The notes below the pieces were generated by a model. It was not told the origin of the DNA. It did not search any database and saw only the letters and a list, made by a program, of their open reading frames with translations. A program made the translations under genes and the position numbers. Shown here piece after piece: positions 47,506 through 56,643 of a stretch of 58,236 nt of DNA (its first letter is position 1; each line of letters opens with the position of its first letter). The DNA is from Thermosulfidibacter sp. (GTDB taxonomy: Bacteria; Thermosulfidibacterota; Thermosulfidibacteria; Thermosulfidibacterales; Thermosulfidibacteraceae): positions 8,001-66,236 of the forward strand of contig JAGDVO010000015.1 in NCBI GenBank assembly GCA_023269715.1, read 5' to 3'.

Positions 47506-48827
47506 CTCACAAGTTCCTCAACTATTATTTCCATCCTCATCGCTCTAGACCCCTTAACTAGAATCACATCTCCTTCTCTTATCTCACTTAAAATAGCCTT
47601 TACAAGATCATCATGTGTATCAAAGTGAGAGCCCTTACCACCAAGAGAAACAAACTCATGGAGAGCATAACTTGCAAACTCACCCAAAGTGAACATCAAA
47701 TCGATGTTAGCTGAACGAGCTACTCTCCCGATCTCCCTATGAAGATCTACGCTATATTCCCCTAGCTCCATCATGGAACCGAAAACAAAAATCTTCTTAC
47801 CCTCAAACTTAGATGTCGTAATAAGTGCATATCTCGTAGAAAGTGGATTGGCATTGTAGGTGTCATCTATAACGGTAACACCCTTTATATGTATAAGGTT
47901 AAACCTTGAACCTACCGGTTCAAAACCCTTTAGAGCTTCAATTATACTTTCCGGATCTATACCAAAAACACCAGCAACCTTAAGGACTATAAGCGAATTG
48001 ATACCCATATGTTCACCCACATAACAAAAACTACCCTCTAATTCCCTCCCACCGATACTGAAGCGATAAACCCCAGGCTTTATCTCATTAACCTCTTTAG
48101 AGTAGAAAGGTAAAACTTCTATTCCTCTTGCCTTTGCAATACTTACAGCATCGGTGAAAAAGGGAGAATCACCGGGGAAGATGAGTAAACCACCACTTTT
48201 CATACCATCTAAAATACCTATTTTTTCACGGAAGACACCAGCTAGAGAACCTAGACCTTCAAGATGCCCCTCGCCAATAGAGGTTATAATAGCCAAATCA
48301 GGCTCTATAAGTCTACTCAATGTTGAAATTTCACCAGGGGTATTCGTACCCATCTCTGCAATAAAAACCTCACAAGAGGATAGATTTGCCACATTTAAAG
48401 GTAATCCAATCAGGTTGTTCTCATTTCCCCTTGTCCTTTCAACCTTTCTAAAAGAGGATAGAGCCTTATAAGTCATCTCCTTAACGGTTGTTTTACCACA
48501 GGTTCCGGTTATACCTATTTTAAAGGGCCTTATGTAATCTAGAACAGCTTTTGCTATTCCGTGTAAGGCCTTTATAGAACTTTCAACCAAAAATATATTT
48601 CTACCAGCTAATTCCCTTTCCACTACAGCAACTATAGCCCCCTTACCTATAGCCTCATCGACAAAATCATGTCCATCAAACCTTTTTCCCTTTATAGCTA
48701 TGAATATGTTACCCATTGAAGCCTTCCTAGAATCTATTGAAACACCTCTATAGGGTTCATCAAGAACCACCCTATCACCCAAAAATTTCCCATCCTTCAA
48801 AACATCATTAACCTTTAACATCCACAT
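47490..48827 (-). CDS. murF: UDP-MurNAc-tripeptide--D-alanyl-D-alanine ligase
   Basis: 445 residues. FIAIKGKRFDGHDFV at the N-terminus, the ATP loop GITGTCGKTTVKEM (Cys in place of the usual Asn/Gly position), IAEMGTNTPGEI, TSIGEGHLEGLGS and VIDDTYNANPLS. It adds the D-Ala-D-Ala dipeptide. Start ATG 48827 has GAGGGAG just upstream; it overlaps murE by 20 bases. Confidence 0.97.
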   Translation of the reverse strand: MWMLKVNDVLKDGKFLGDRVVLDEPYRGVSIDSRKASMGNIFIAIKGKRFDGHDFVDEAIGKGAIVAVVERELAGRNIFLVESSIKALHGIAKAVLDYIRPFKIGITGTCGKTTVKEMTYKALSSFRKVERTRGNENNLIGLPLNVANLSSCEVFIAEMGTNTPGEISTLSRLIEPDLAIITSIGEGHLEGLGSLAGVFREKIGILDGMKSGGLLIFPGDSPFFTDAVSIAKARGIEVLPFYSKEVNEIKPGVYRFSIGGRELEGSFCYVGEHMGINSLIVLKVAGVFGIDPESIIEALKGFEPVGSRFNLIHIKGVTVIDDTYNANPLSTRYALITTSKFEGKKIFVFGSMMELGEYSVDLHREIGRVARSANIDLMFTLGEFASYALHEFVSLGGKGSHFDTHDDLVKAILSEIREGDVILVKGSRAMRMEIIVEELVRCYGS

Positions 48828-50253
48828 CCATCTCCCTCAAAATTTCCAAAACAACTTCTCTATCGTCAAAATGTATAACTCTATCCTTTAATATCTGGTA
48901 ATCTTCATGCCCCTTACCCGCAATCAGTATTATATCACCATCACTAGCCATCCTCAAAGCCTCTTTTATGGCTTCCCTTCTATCAACCACTATCGTGTAA
49001 TTCCTATCAACACAACCACTCACTATATCCCTTATTATGTCCATAGGATCCTCAGAACGGGGGTTATCAGAAGTTATTATCGAATAGTCCGCTATTGTAG
49101 TCGCTATCTTCCCCATTTCCGGTCTCTTACCCCTATCCCTATCTCCACCACACCCAAAAACAACTATCAACCTATTCTTCTTCAACTTACCAAGTTCACT
49201 CAGCACATTCCTCAAAGCATCAGGCGTATGGGCATAATCTATAAAAACTATAAATCTATCGGTCTTTATCCTTTCCAATCTACCCCTCACACCACCAAAG
49301 CTAGAAATACCTCCAACGAGTAGATCCCTATCGATACGCCTTGCAATCCCGTAGGAATAAACTGCGAGGATGTTGTAGAGGTTATGAAAACCAACAAGTC
49401 TAGTCTTAAAGGTTATCCCATCAATCTCTACCACCATTCCATCTATAGATGCAGACTTTAGAACCCCTCTTATGTCACCCCTATCAACACCATAGGTCAC
49501 AACTTCAACCCTCCCCTTAATAAAGGAGAGCAACCTCCTCCCATAGGGATCATCAGCATTGACAATAGCCAATTCCCCTAAATGATCGGTAAATAGCAGA
49601 GATTTACTAAAAAAGTAATCTTCCATACTCTTGTGATAATCTAAATGGTCTCTCGTTAAGTTGGTAAATATGGCATAATTGAATTTCAAAGATCCTATCC
49701 TCCTCTGTTTAAGTGCATGTGACGACACCTCAGCAGAAAACCCCACCAAACCACTCTCCACCATATCATTCATAAGTCTGTAAAAATCCTTGATGCTAGG
49801 AGTAGTATTACTAGCCTTTATAACTCCCTTCCCGTTGCAGTAGTAGATAGTGCCTATGAGACCAAAGGGATTAGCAGCATAATCCTCCACATGTTTTATC
49901 ATAGTCGCTATCGTAGTTTTACCGTTCGTACCAGTGACAGCAACCTTAAGAAGCTTTTCCTCAGGTGCTCCATAGTAACGAGAAAGTAGCATAGAATAGG
50001 TAGATTTGGTATCTCCAACCAAAAACTGCGGAGTCTTGGTATCTAACTTTCTCTCCACCACTAGCAAAGAAGCGCCCCTTTCAATAGCATCATGGGCAAA
50101 TTCATGTCCATCGAACTTCTCACCTCTTATACAAACAAAGATACTACCAGGTGAAACCTCCTTAGATCTATCCGTGATAGAAAACACCTCAAAATCTCTC
50201 CTATCACCTATCCATATTCCATCAATACCGTTTAAAAGCTCAAAAGCCTTCAT
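48808..50253 (-). CDS. murE: UDP-MurNAc-tripeptide synthetase
   Basis: 481 residues. FVCIRGEKFDGHEFA, VTGTNGKTTIATMI, SNTTPS, FTNLTRDHLDYHKSMEDYF, VDYAHTPDALRNVL and the amino-acid pocket SDNPRSEDP. The Asn-Pro-Arg (DNPR) motif marks meso-diaminopimelate specificity, so the peptidoglycan is probably of the Gram-negative A1gamma type. It follows rsmH with no gap, where ftsL and ftsI normally stand. Confidence 0.97.
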   Translation of the reverse strand: MKAFELLNGIDGIWIGDRRDFEVFSITDRSKEVSPGSIFVCIRGEKFDGHEFAHDAIERGASLLVVERKLDTKTPQFLVGDTKSTYSMLLSRYYGAPEEKLLKVAVTGTNGKTTIATMIKHVEDYAANPFGLIGTIYYCNGKGVIKASNTTPSIKDFYRLMNDMVESGLVGFSAEVSSHALKQRRIGSLKFNYAIFTNLTRDHLDYHKSMEDYFFSKSLLFTDHLGELAIVNADDPYGRRLLSFIKGRVEVVTYGVDRGDIRGVLKSASIDGMVVEIDGITFKTRLVGFHNLYNILAVYSYGIARRIDRDLLVGGISSFGGVRGRLERIKTDRFIVFIDYAHTPDALRNVLSELGKLKKNRLIVVFGCGGDRDRGKRPEMGKIATTIADYSIITSDNPRSEDPMDIIRDIVSGCVDRNYTIVVDRREAIKEALRMASDGDIILIAGKGHEDYQILKDRVIHFDDREVVLEILREMDVDVKG

Positions 50254-51138
50254 CTACAGTTTCTCCAGGATTCTAAGTTTAGCACTTCTCGCTCTTCTGT
50301 TTTCCTGAACCTCTCTTTCACTAGGCACAATTGGCTTCTTTGTCAATACACTTCCAACACCAGATTTTTCAAATTTTTTGAAAAAGTTCTTTACAATCCT
50401 ATCTTCAAGAGAGTGAAAAGATATGACAAGGAGTCTACCCCCACTTCTTAAAAGCTTGACCGATCTTTCAAGAGCCTCTTTGAGCGATTCGAGTTCCCTA
50501 TTCACCTCTATTCTTATAGCCTGAAAGGTCTTAGTGGCAGGATGGATCTTCTTAGGCCAAAACCTCTTGGGAACAGCCTTCTCTATTATTTCTCTTAATT
50601 CCCCAGTAGTCCTTATCGGTCTTTCCTTCCTTCGTTCGACTATCGCCCTCACTATAGCCTTTGCCCACTTTTCTTCGCCGTACTCCCGTATTATACACTC
50701 CAACTTCTTAGGAGGATACTCGTTAACCACCCTGTATGCTGTAAGGATATTACCAGCCCTATCCAACCTCATATCCAAAGGTCCATCCTTGTAAAGAGAA
50801 AAACCCCTTTCAGCCTCCTCAAGATGGTACGAAGATACCCCAAGATCCATAAGTATAGCAGATACCTCTTTTATACCTTCTTTATGCAAAAACTCATCTA
50901 CCCTGGCAAAATTACCATAGACAAATTTTACGTTATCGTATCCCTTTAACCTCTCCCTTGCAATCTGAAGTATCTCAATATCCTGATCCATAGCTACAAG
51001 TAAAGAGGGCTTTACCCTTTCGAGAATGTACTCACTATGCCCACCTTCACCACATGTTGCATCAACTATAATCCCACCTTGATAACCCAACAGGTTTAGT
51101 ATAATATCCTCTACGAGCACAGGCCTATGTGAAACCAT
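50254..51138 (-). CDS. rsmH: 16S rRNA (cytosine1402-N4)-methyltransferase
   Basis: 294 residues. VDATCGEGGHSEYIL binds SAM; other signatures are LMDLGVSSYHLEEAERGFS, GPLDMRLD, TFQAIRIEVNRELESL and ISFHSLEDRIVKNFF. It methylates C1402 of 16S rRNA and classically opens the dcw cluster, as here, though mraZ is missing. It is divergent from the NUDIX gene with 30 bases between start codons. Confidence 0.98.
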   Translation of the reverse strand: MVSHRPVLVEDIILNLLGYQGGIIVDATCGEGGHSEYILERVKPSLLVAMDQDIEILQIARERLKGYDNVKFVYGNFARVDEFLHKEGIKEVSAILMDLGVSSYHLEEAERGFSLYKDGPLDMRLDRAGNILTAYRVVNEYPPKKLECIIREYGEEKWAKAIVRAIVERRKERPIRTTGELREIIEKAVPKRFWPKKIHPATKTFQAIRIEVNRELESLKEALERSVKLLRSGGRLLVISFHSLEDRIVKNFFKKFEKSGVGSVLTKKPIVPSEREVQENRRARSAKLRILEKL

Positions 51139-51152
51139 AACTCTTTAAATAA

Positions 51153-51161
51153 CTCCTGGAG
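51153..51161. promoter_or_regulatory. Back-to-back Shine-Dalgarno palindrome between rsmH and the NUDIX gene
   Basis: CTCC-T-GGAG reads as a GGAG-type site on both strands. On the plus strand GGAGG (51158-51162) is six bases from the TTG start and fits well. On the minus strand AGGAG is about 15 bases from the rsmH ATG, too far to be ideal. The gap is only 30 bases, so promoters must lie inside the neighbouring coding regions. Confidence 0.4.
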
Positions 51162-51168
51162 GATTCAA

Positions 51169-51600
51169 TTGCAAGAAAACAGAAAAATGGTAAATGTGGT
51201 AGCCGGGTTAGTATTAAAGGATGGCAAAGTAATACTTGCAAAGAGGAAGAAGGGTGATCCCCTTGAAGGACTATGGGAATTCCCAGGTGGCAAGGTGGAA
51301 AAAAACGAAAATTTATTCGAAGCCTTGGTAAGGGAACTCAAGGAAGAACTGAATATAAAGGTAAAACCGATAAAGGTGCTCGAAGAGATAGAACACCACT
51401 ATCCTCACATATCATTTAGAATGTACCTTATACTCGCCTTAACCAATGATGATCCAGTAGCCATAGAAAGCGAAGAAATAATACTTGTAACACTGGAAGA
51501 TGTAGATAGTATAAACCTTGCTCCCGCTGATAGAATAATATGGAAAAAGATAAATAAAACCTATGGTAATATTTCTAAAAACCTCCTTAAAATTCTATAG
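51169..51600 (+). CDS. MutT-like NUDIX hydrolase
   Basis: 143 residues. The Nudix box is complete: GKVEKNE followed by the RELKEEL core. The FPGG before it and the size match 8-oxo-dGTP diphosphatases of the MutT group, which cleanse the nucleotide pool. Substrate specificity is inferred only. Start TTG 51169 is set by GGAGG six bases upstream. The last 40 bases overlap the end of the oppositely oriented M20 peptidase gene. Confidence 0.92.
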   Translation: MQENRKMVNVVAGLVLKDGKVILAKRKKGDPLEGLWEFPGGKVEKNENLFEALVRELKEELNIKVKPIKVLEEIEHHYPHISFRMYLILALTNDDPVAIESEEIILVTLEDVDSINLAPADRIIWKKINKTYGNISKNLLKIL

Positions 51601-52646
51601 AAATCGAAAAGATCCTTTATCGAAACGTTTTCCCACGGAGTATGGGCATCTTCGAGTTTCCCTGGACCAAAGACTATAGATGGCACCTCAACCGTATACA
51701 GATTTTCCGCATCCGTCCAGCTCTTCATTCCTGTAAACGAAGGATCTACTCCAAGGATATCCTTATAGGCTTTTTTTAGTAGCTGTACAACCTCCTCATT
51801 TTCATCAACTATAAAACCACTAGATATATCCCTAAACTCGTAGGTAGTCCCATATTTCCTAAAAAGACCAACAATACTATCGACAACTTCGTTAACATCT
51901 CTTCGAGGTATTATTCTAAAGTCAACCAGAAATTTAGCTCTAGAAGGAACTCTTAGTTCCTCACTACCACCAACGAAATAAAGGATATTGTAAGTAGAAG
52001 GTCCAACAAGGGGGTCTTCATCCTTCATGAAGGGCAATTCATCAAACTCGGATATAAGTTTTATAGCCTTCATTATAGCATTATCACCAACCTCAACGCA
52101 TGAACCATGAGCCCACTTCCCATCAACAAAACAAACAACCTCAATAGAACCAGCCTCTCTAACAGCTATCTTCATATCCGTAGGCTCAATCACAATAGCT
52201 CCCTTTATACCCTCAACATTAGAAAGGGAATGGGAAAGTTCTTTAGAGCCTCTACCGTCCTTCTCTTCGTCAACCAAAAAGGCAAATAAAACACCTTTTT
52301 CGTAGATGGATTCATAAAACTCTTTAAGCAAGGCTAACATAACAGCTATACCAGACTTAACATCACAGGCACCAAGACCGTATATCCTATCATCTCTCAC
52401 TTCAGCCCTTGGAGGCATCATATCTAGAGGACTTACAGTATCCACATGAGAACAGATTATCCATTTTGGCGTCTGATAGTTACCAACTAGTATATTGTAG
52501 AAGCTACCCTCAACCCTCTGTCTTTCGTAATCCAGACCTATCCTCTCTATCTCTTCTTCCAGATAAAATAAAACGTCACTTTCCTGCCCAGTTACACTTG
52601 GTATGGATATGAGCCTTAAAAGTTGACTTATAATGTAATTTTCCAT
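51561..52646 (-). CDS. M20-family metallopeptidase (ArgE/DapE/LysK-like)
   Basis: 361 residues from ATG 52646; the frame is open 21 codons upstream into the divergent gene but that stretch is not family-like. Zinc ligands and catalytic residues are in CSHVDTV, GLGACDVKSG, VDEEKDG, VIEPTDM and the C-terminal EDAHTPWENV. It removes an acyl or amino-acid carrier group from an alpha-amine, probably in arginine or lysine synthesis; which one cannot be settled here. There is no binding site upstream, but a TATAAT lies four bases before the ATG, so a leaderless mRNA is likely. Confidence 0.9.
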   Translation of the reverse strand: MENYIISQLLRLISIPSVTGQESDVLFYLEEEIERIGLDYERQRVEGSFYNILVGNYQTPKWIICSHVDTVSPLDMMPPRAEVRDDRIYGLGACDVKSGIAVMLALLKEFYESIYEKGVLFAFLVDEEKDGRGSKELSHSLSNVEGIKGAIVIEPTDMKIAVREAGSIEVVCFVDGKWAHGSCVEVGDNAIMKAIKLISEFDELPFMKDEDPLVGPSTYNILYFVGGSEELRVPSRAKFLVDFRIIPRRDVNEVVDSIVGLFRKYGTTYEFRDISSGFIVDENEEVVQLLKKAYKDILGVDPSFTGMKSWTDAENLYTVEVPSIVFGPGKLEDAHTPWENVSIKDLFDFYRILRRFLEILP

Positions 52647-52650
52647 AGTA

Positions 52651-52656
52651 ATTATA
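52651..52656 (-). promoter_or_regulatory. Consensus -10 element immediately before the M20 peptidase start
   Basis: TATAAT on the minus strand ends four bases before the ATG at 52646. Transcription would begin at or just inside the start codon. The -35 region is poor (TTGAAT lies 20 bases upstream). Confidence 0.35.
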
Positions 52657-52684
52657 CTAACAACTATAGCAGAGGGATTCAACA

Positions 52685-53233
52685 ATGGGTAAGAAAAGAT
52701 TATCGGCAAGCGAGAGGTTCCTTTATCCCGTTCCGTGCATTCTCGTCACCTGTGGTAAGAAAAATCCAAATATAGTAACAATAGCATGGACCGGCATAAT
52801 CTGCTCTGATCCACCCCAGGTATATATATCGATAAGACCGACCAGACATTCCTATGGGATTATAAAGAAAGAAGGAATTTTTGGAATAAACATGCCAACA
52901 GCCTCTATGGTAGATAAGGTGGATATATGTGGCACAGTAAGTGGAAAAAATGCTGACAAATTCAAGTTATGCAACTTCTCGGTATTCTACGGAGAAGTAA
53001 CCGGTGTGCCCCTTATAATGGAATGTCCAATAAATATAGAATGCGAAGTTATTAATGAATTACCTTGCGGGGTACATAACATGTTCATAGGAAAGGTGGT
53101 AAATATATATGCTGATGAAAACTACAAACCTACGATAGATTCTCTTCAACCCATTGCCTTTCTTCCATTCTCATCGGAATACTCAACTCTTGGTGAGGTA
53201 GTCGGTAGATACGGGTTTTCCAAAAAGAAATAG
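52685..53233 (+). CDS. Flavin reductase family protein
   Basis: 182 residues, FMN-binding split barrel. Typical stretches are FLYPVPCILVTCG, IVTIAWTGIICSDPPQVYISI, SYGIIKKEGIFGINMPT and CPINIECEV. Related proteins reduce flavins or act as flavoredoxin in sulfate-reducing bacteria and archaea. It sits 12 bases ahead of the PIN-like gene. GAGGG lies about nine bases before the ATG. Confidence 0.92.
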   Translation: MGKKRLSASERFLYPVPCILVTCGKKNPNIVTIAWTGIICSDPPQVYISIRPTRHSYGIIKKEGIFGINMPTASMVDKVDICGTVSGKNADKFKLCNFSVFYGEVTGVPLIMECPINIECEVINELPCGVHNMFIGKVVNIYADENYKPTIDSLQPIAFLPFSSEYSTLGEVVGRYGFSKKK

Positions 53234-53245
53234 GAGGTAAAAAAA

Positions 53246-53815
53246 ATGGATAGAGTCTATATAGAAACTAGCGCAATACTCTTCTTTGTTAAGAAAGACT
53301 TAAAAGAAAATTTGACGAATCTACTAAAGGACAAAACACACTTCATATCCGATCTTGTCTTAGCGGAAATCCACAATATGGATGAACCCTATAGGGAGTA
53401 CACCGCAAGGCTTCTAGAGGAGATCGGTTTCCCTGTACTAAAGTTACAGGAAGAGGACACAGAATTTGCGAGAAAATACGTGTACAACAAGGTAATAGAA
53501 ACCAAAGAATACTCTCTCGGTCTACACTACTACCTAGCTGCTAAAAACAACGCGGCTATAATAACAGCTTCAAACAGACTTATTGAAGTAAAAGAGGGAC
53601 TTGAAAGGATAAATAACCACTTTAAAGTGCCAATTCCCCCTGAAATAATCAAAGTAGGTGAATACGAAGATGAAACTCTTAAAAACATAAGAGCTAACAT
53701 AGGTAGGTTAGTAGAAGCACAGGGTGAAAAGAAACTGACGATAAGCATAAGGGAATCCTCTGAGTTCTTCATAAGGGAGAAGAAACTCTCGCTTAGTAGG
53801 AGAGAGAAGATTTGA
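53246..53815 (+). CDS. PIN-like domain protein, probably without a full active site
   Basis: 189 residues. Residues 1-130 follow the PIN/VapC plan: VYIETSAIL at the N-terminus, LAEIHN (Glu41) and AAKNNAAIITAS. PIN nucleases need three or four acids. Here the first Asp is Glu7, the third (usually Asp before ALH/LA) is missing in SLGLHYYLAA, and the final TxD is TAS. It may be an inactive or altered PIN fold. The C-terminal ~60 residues are charged and unlike VapC toxins, and no antitoxin gene precedes it. GGAGG is eight bases from the ATG. Translationally coupled to the next gene (TTGA overlap). Confidence 0.7.
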   Translation: MDRVYIETSAILFFVKKDLKENLTNLLKDKTHFISDLVLAEIHNMDEPYREYTARLLEEIGFPVLKLQEEDTEFARKYVYNKVIETKEYSLGLHYYLAAKNNAAIITASNRLIEVKEGLERINNHFKVPIPPEIIKVGEYEDETLKNIRANIGRLVEAQGEKKLTISIRESSEFFIREKKLSLSRREKI

Positions 53816-54075
53816 AATATGAAGACCTTATAGAAGCACTCAAAAAACTGAACATAACTCCCCCTATAACCATAAAGGAACTAAAGGAAAGGTATAGAAA
53901 GAGAATAAAGGAAGCAAAAAATGATGAAGAAATCATGGAAATGAATAGATCTTACAAGGTACTTATCGATTTCATGGAAAATTACCCCTTCCGTATCAGT
54001 AGAGAGGAATTTCTTCTGTCCTACCCCGAAGAAAGGCTGATGGAGAGGTTCTTTGGAGAGATAAGGAAGAGATGA
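53812..54075 (+). CDS. Small J-domain-like protein lacking HPD
   Basis: 87 residues from TTG 53812 (AGGAG eight bases upstream). The pattern KELKERYRKRIKEAKNDEE then EMNRSYKVLIDFMENY matches helices II and III of a DnaJ J-domain. The His-Pro-Asp loop that stimulates DnaK is replaced by AKN or similar, so it should not activate Hsp70 in the normal way. It may be a scaffold for its neighbours. Overlaps the PIN-like gene and the patatin gene by four bases each. Confidence 0.65.
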   Translation: MKYEDLIEALKKLNITPPITIKELKERYRKRIKEAKNDEEIMEMNRSYKVLIDFMENYPFRISREEFLLSYPEERLMERFFGEIRKR

Positions 54076-55007
54076 AAATCGGATTAGCCCTTGGTGGGGG
54101 TGGAGCTAGAGGAATAGCCCATATAGGCGTTTTAAAGGTACTCGAAGAAGAAGGGATAGACATATCCGTAATCTGTGGAACATCGATAGGATCCATAATA
54201 GCTGTTAAGTACGCCTACAACCCAAACTGGAAAGCTTTATGGGATGACATAAGAGAAGTCCTAAAGGATGAGTATTTGGTTAAACTTTCCCTTCTATTCA
54301 AAGAGAAAGCGACTAGAAATCCTCTAAAACAGATCCTCGAATTCATAAGAATTGGAAAAACCTTTGCTAGAATGTTTACATCTAGAGGAATAGTAAACCT
54401 CGATGATTACAAAACAGGAATGGGGGTGATACTCAAAGATGTAAAGGACAAAAACATAGAGGATCTTAACTTGAAAACAGCAGTCACATCAGTTGATATA
54501 GAAAGTGGGAAAGAAGTCATAATAACAAGAGGAAAGGTTCTTGATGCGGTATGTGCAAGCTCTGCTATACCAGGAATCTTCCCGCCAATTGAGGTAAAGG
54601 GTAGATTATTAATAGATGGTGGTTGGATAGATGTAATTCCATCAACTGTATGTTATTTACTTGGTGCAGACTTTGTAATAGGTGTAAATGTAGGAAAGGA
54701 CATCGAAAGGGGAGAAAAAATTAGGAATTCCATGGACGTAATATTAAGGGCAGATGAGATAGCAAGATTTTTTCTTTGCGAAATGAGAATGGATGAAATG
54801 GATTTTGTCATCGAACCGGATATTGGATGCTACTACTGGAATGATTTTGATAAAATAGAGGAAATCTTTGAAAAGGGTATAATAGCTACAAAAAAAGTTA
54901 TAAGCAGAATTAAAAGGAAAATCTGGATGAAAAGGATGTTACTGATTAACAGAAAAAAAGAACAGGCCCTTAAAACACTCAAAAAAATAGATCCAGTGGT
55001 AATATAA
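54072..55007 (+). CDS. Patatin-like phospholipase (RssA type)
   Basis: 311 residues. The oxyanion loop GGGGARGIAHIGVL (8-21), the nucleophile elbow GTSIGS (Ser38) and the catalytic Asp in IDGGW form a complete Ser-Asp dyad. There is no signal peptide, so it acts on lipids from the cytoplasmic side. The C-terminal ~80 residues are Lys/Arg-rich and may bind the membrane. It is coupled by ATGA overlap to the J-like gene. Confidence 0.92.
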   Translation: MKIGLALGGGGARGIAHIGVLKVLEEEGIDISVICGTSIGSIIAVKYAYNPNWKALWDDIREVLKDEYLVKLSLLFKEKATRNPLKQILEFIRIGKTFARMFTSRGIVNLDDYKTGMGVILKDVKDKNIEDLNLKTAVTSVDIESGKEVIITRGKVLDAVCASSAIPGIFPPIEVKGRLLIDGGWIDVIPSTVCYLLGADFVIGVNVGKDIERGEKIRNSMDVILRADEIARFFLCEMRMDEMDFVIEPDIGCYYWNDFDKIEEIFEKGIIATKKVISRIKRKIWMKRMLLINRKKEQALKTLKKIDPVVI

Positions 55008-55276
55008 TGGGGATCAGTAAAAAGGTTATTGTTGAAATCGCCCTTAACATGTTAGATAACAGAAGAAACCCCTCGAGATTAGAGATGAAAAGGGCTGCTG
55101 GTAGGACTCTGGAAAGACTTTTAATGTACGAAGGAGTGGAAATAGAAGAGATACTGGCCGTACTTGGGGAAAAGTTCGATTATGAAGAACCGCTAGAAAG
55201 CAAAATAGATAAAGCTCTGTGGAAGATATTTGCAGAGATAATAGTTTACATAGATAGGGAGAGGAGGGGTTGGTGA
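55007..55276 (+). CDS. Small protein of unknown function
   Basis: 89 residues, not recognised. Predicted to be mostly helical and charged (pattern [34 protein letters not shown]) with no Cys, signal peptide or membrane segment. Its ATG shares one base with the patatin stop (TAATG), and it overlaps the start of pncB, so it is a real translated gene in the operon. A scaffold or adaptor role is only a guess. Confidence 0.7.
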   Translation: MGISKKVIVEIALNMLDNRRNPSRLEMKRAAGRTLERLLMYEGVEIEEILAVLGEKFDYEEPLESKIDKALWKIFAEIIVYIDRERRGW

Positions 55277-56643
55277 ACTTCGGCTTTTTGACACCGGAAA
55301 ATATGGCGCTACTTACGGATCTATACGAACTGACAATGGCAGATAGTTACTATAGAGCTGGGATAAACGACTTCACAACTTTCGATCTATTTGTAAGGGA
55401 ACTACCGGAAAATCGAAATTTTCTTGTATCGTGTGGGCTTGAGCAGATACTTTACTATCTTGAAAACATAAGATTTTCTAAAGATGCTATAGAATATCTA
55501 AGAAGTCTCAAAATCTTCTCTGAAGAATTCCTCGGGTACCTCAAGGATTTTAGATTTGGTGGAGAGGTATGGGCGATTCCAGAAGGCGAAATTTACTTCA
55601 ATCAAGAACCTGTAATAAGAGTAACCGCAAGGAGAATAGAAGCGCAGATAATCGAAACTTTCCTGCTTAACATATTCAATTTCCAGTCTATGATCGCTTC
55701 TAAAAGTGCAAGAGTGGTACTTACGGCAAAAGACAAAAGTGTAGTGGACTTTTCCGCAAGGAGAGACCACAGTACCGATGCTTCAATAAAAACAGCAAGA
55801 GCCTCCTTTATAGCTGGATGTGTTGGAACGAGCAATGTACTTGCGGGTAGATTATACGGTATCCCTGTCATCGGAACTATGGCCCACTCATATGTTATGT
55901 CTTTCCCCAATGAACTAGAATCCTTTAGAACTTTTGCTGAACACTTTCCAGAAAATACAGTTTTGCTAATAGACACATACGATGTTATAGAGGGTGCAAA
56001 AAATGCCATAATAGTTGCAAAGGAAATGGAAAAAAGGGGTTATAGACTGAGAGGTGTAAGGATAGATTCTGGAGACCTTGCTGAACTAAGCAAGAAGGTT
56101 AGAAAGATGCTAGACGAAGAAAACCTAAACTATGTCAGGATAGTCTTAAGCGGTGACCTTAACGAGTACAAGATAGAGGAACTTTTAGAAAAGGGGGCCA
56201 AAGCGGACGTCTTTGGAGTTGGTACTGAAATGGGGGTTTCAAAAGACGCACCAAGCCTTGGTGGTGTTTACAAACTCGTAGAGGATAAGGGAGGACCGAA
56301 GATAAAGTTATCAACAGGTAAGATCACACTCCCTGGTAAAAAACAAGTATGGAGAGTCGTTAAAGACGGCATAATGATCGAAGATATAATTTGCCTGGAG
56401 GATGAACCCCCTCCATCAAAGGATGCCTATCCCCTACTAGTAAAGGTAATGGATAGAGGAAAGGTTATTATAGATTATCCATCCATAAGCAAAATCCGGG
56501 AGTTCTGCATAAGTAACTACTCGAAACTACCTGAAGAAGCTAAAAAGATAAGAGGTGAAAAATGGGACTATCCGGTAAAAGTATCAAACAAACTAAGAAG
56601 GATGACGGAAAAGCTGGAGAAAATGATACACTATCACCAATAG
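55273..56643 (+). CDS. pncB: Nicotinate phosphoribosyltransferase
   Basis: 456 residues from GTG 55273 (AGGAGG five bases upstream; TTG 55270 is too close to the site). It begins with the family hallmark [15 protein letters not shown]. Later parts are [42 protein letters not shown] and [13 protein letters not shown]. It makes nicotinate mononucleotide from nicotinate, PRPP and ATP in NAD salvage. The last 82 bases overlap the start of the oligosaccharyltransferase gene. Confidence 0.96.
   Translation: MNFGFLTPENMALLTDLYELTMADSYYRAGINDFTTFDLFVRELPENRNFLVSCGLEQILYYLENIRFSKDAIEYLRSLKIFSEEFLGYLKDFRFGGEVWAIPEGEIYFNQEPVIRVTARRIEAQIIETFLLNIFNFQSMIASKSARVVLTAKDKSVVDFSARRDHSTDASIKTARASFIAGCVGTSNVLAGRLYGIPVIGTMAHSYVMSFPNELESFRTFAEHFPENTVLLIDTYDVIEGAKNAIIVAKEMEKRGYRLRGVRIDSGDLAELSKKVRKMLDEENLNYVRIVLSGDLNEYKIEELLEKGAKADVFGVGTEMGVSKDAPSLGGVYKLVEDKGGPKIKLSTGKITLPGKKQVWRVVKDGIMIEDIICLEDEPPPSKDAYPLLVKVMDRGKVIIDYPSISKIREFCISNYSKLPEEAKKIRGEKWDYPVKVSNKLRRMTEKLEKMIHYHQ

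Noticed and set aside
53246-54075. VapBC-like toxin-antitoxin pair
   Set aside because: The PIN-like protein lacks active-site acids and the partner looks like a J-domain, not a DNA-binding antitoxin; the partner also follows rather than precedes it.
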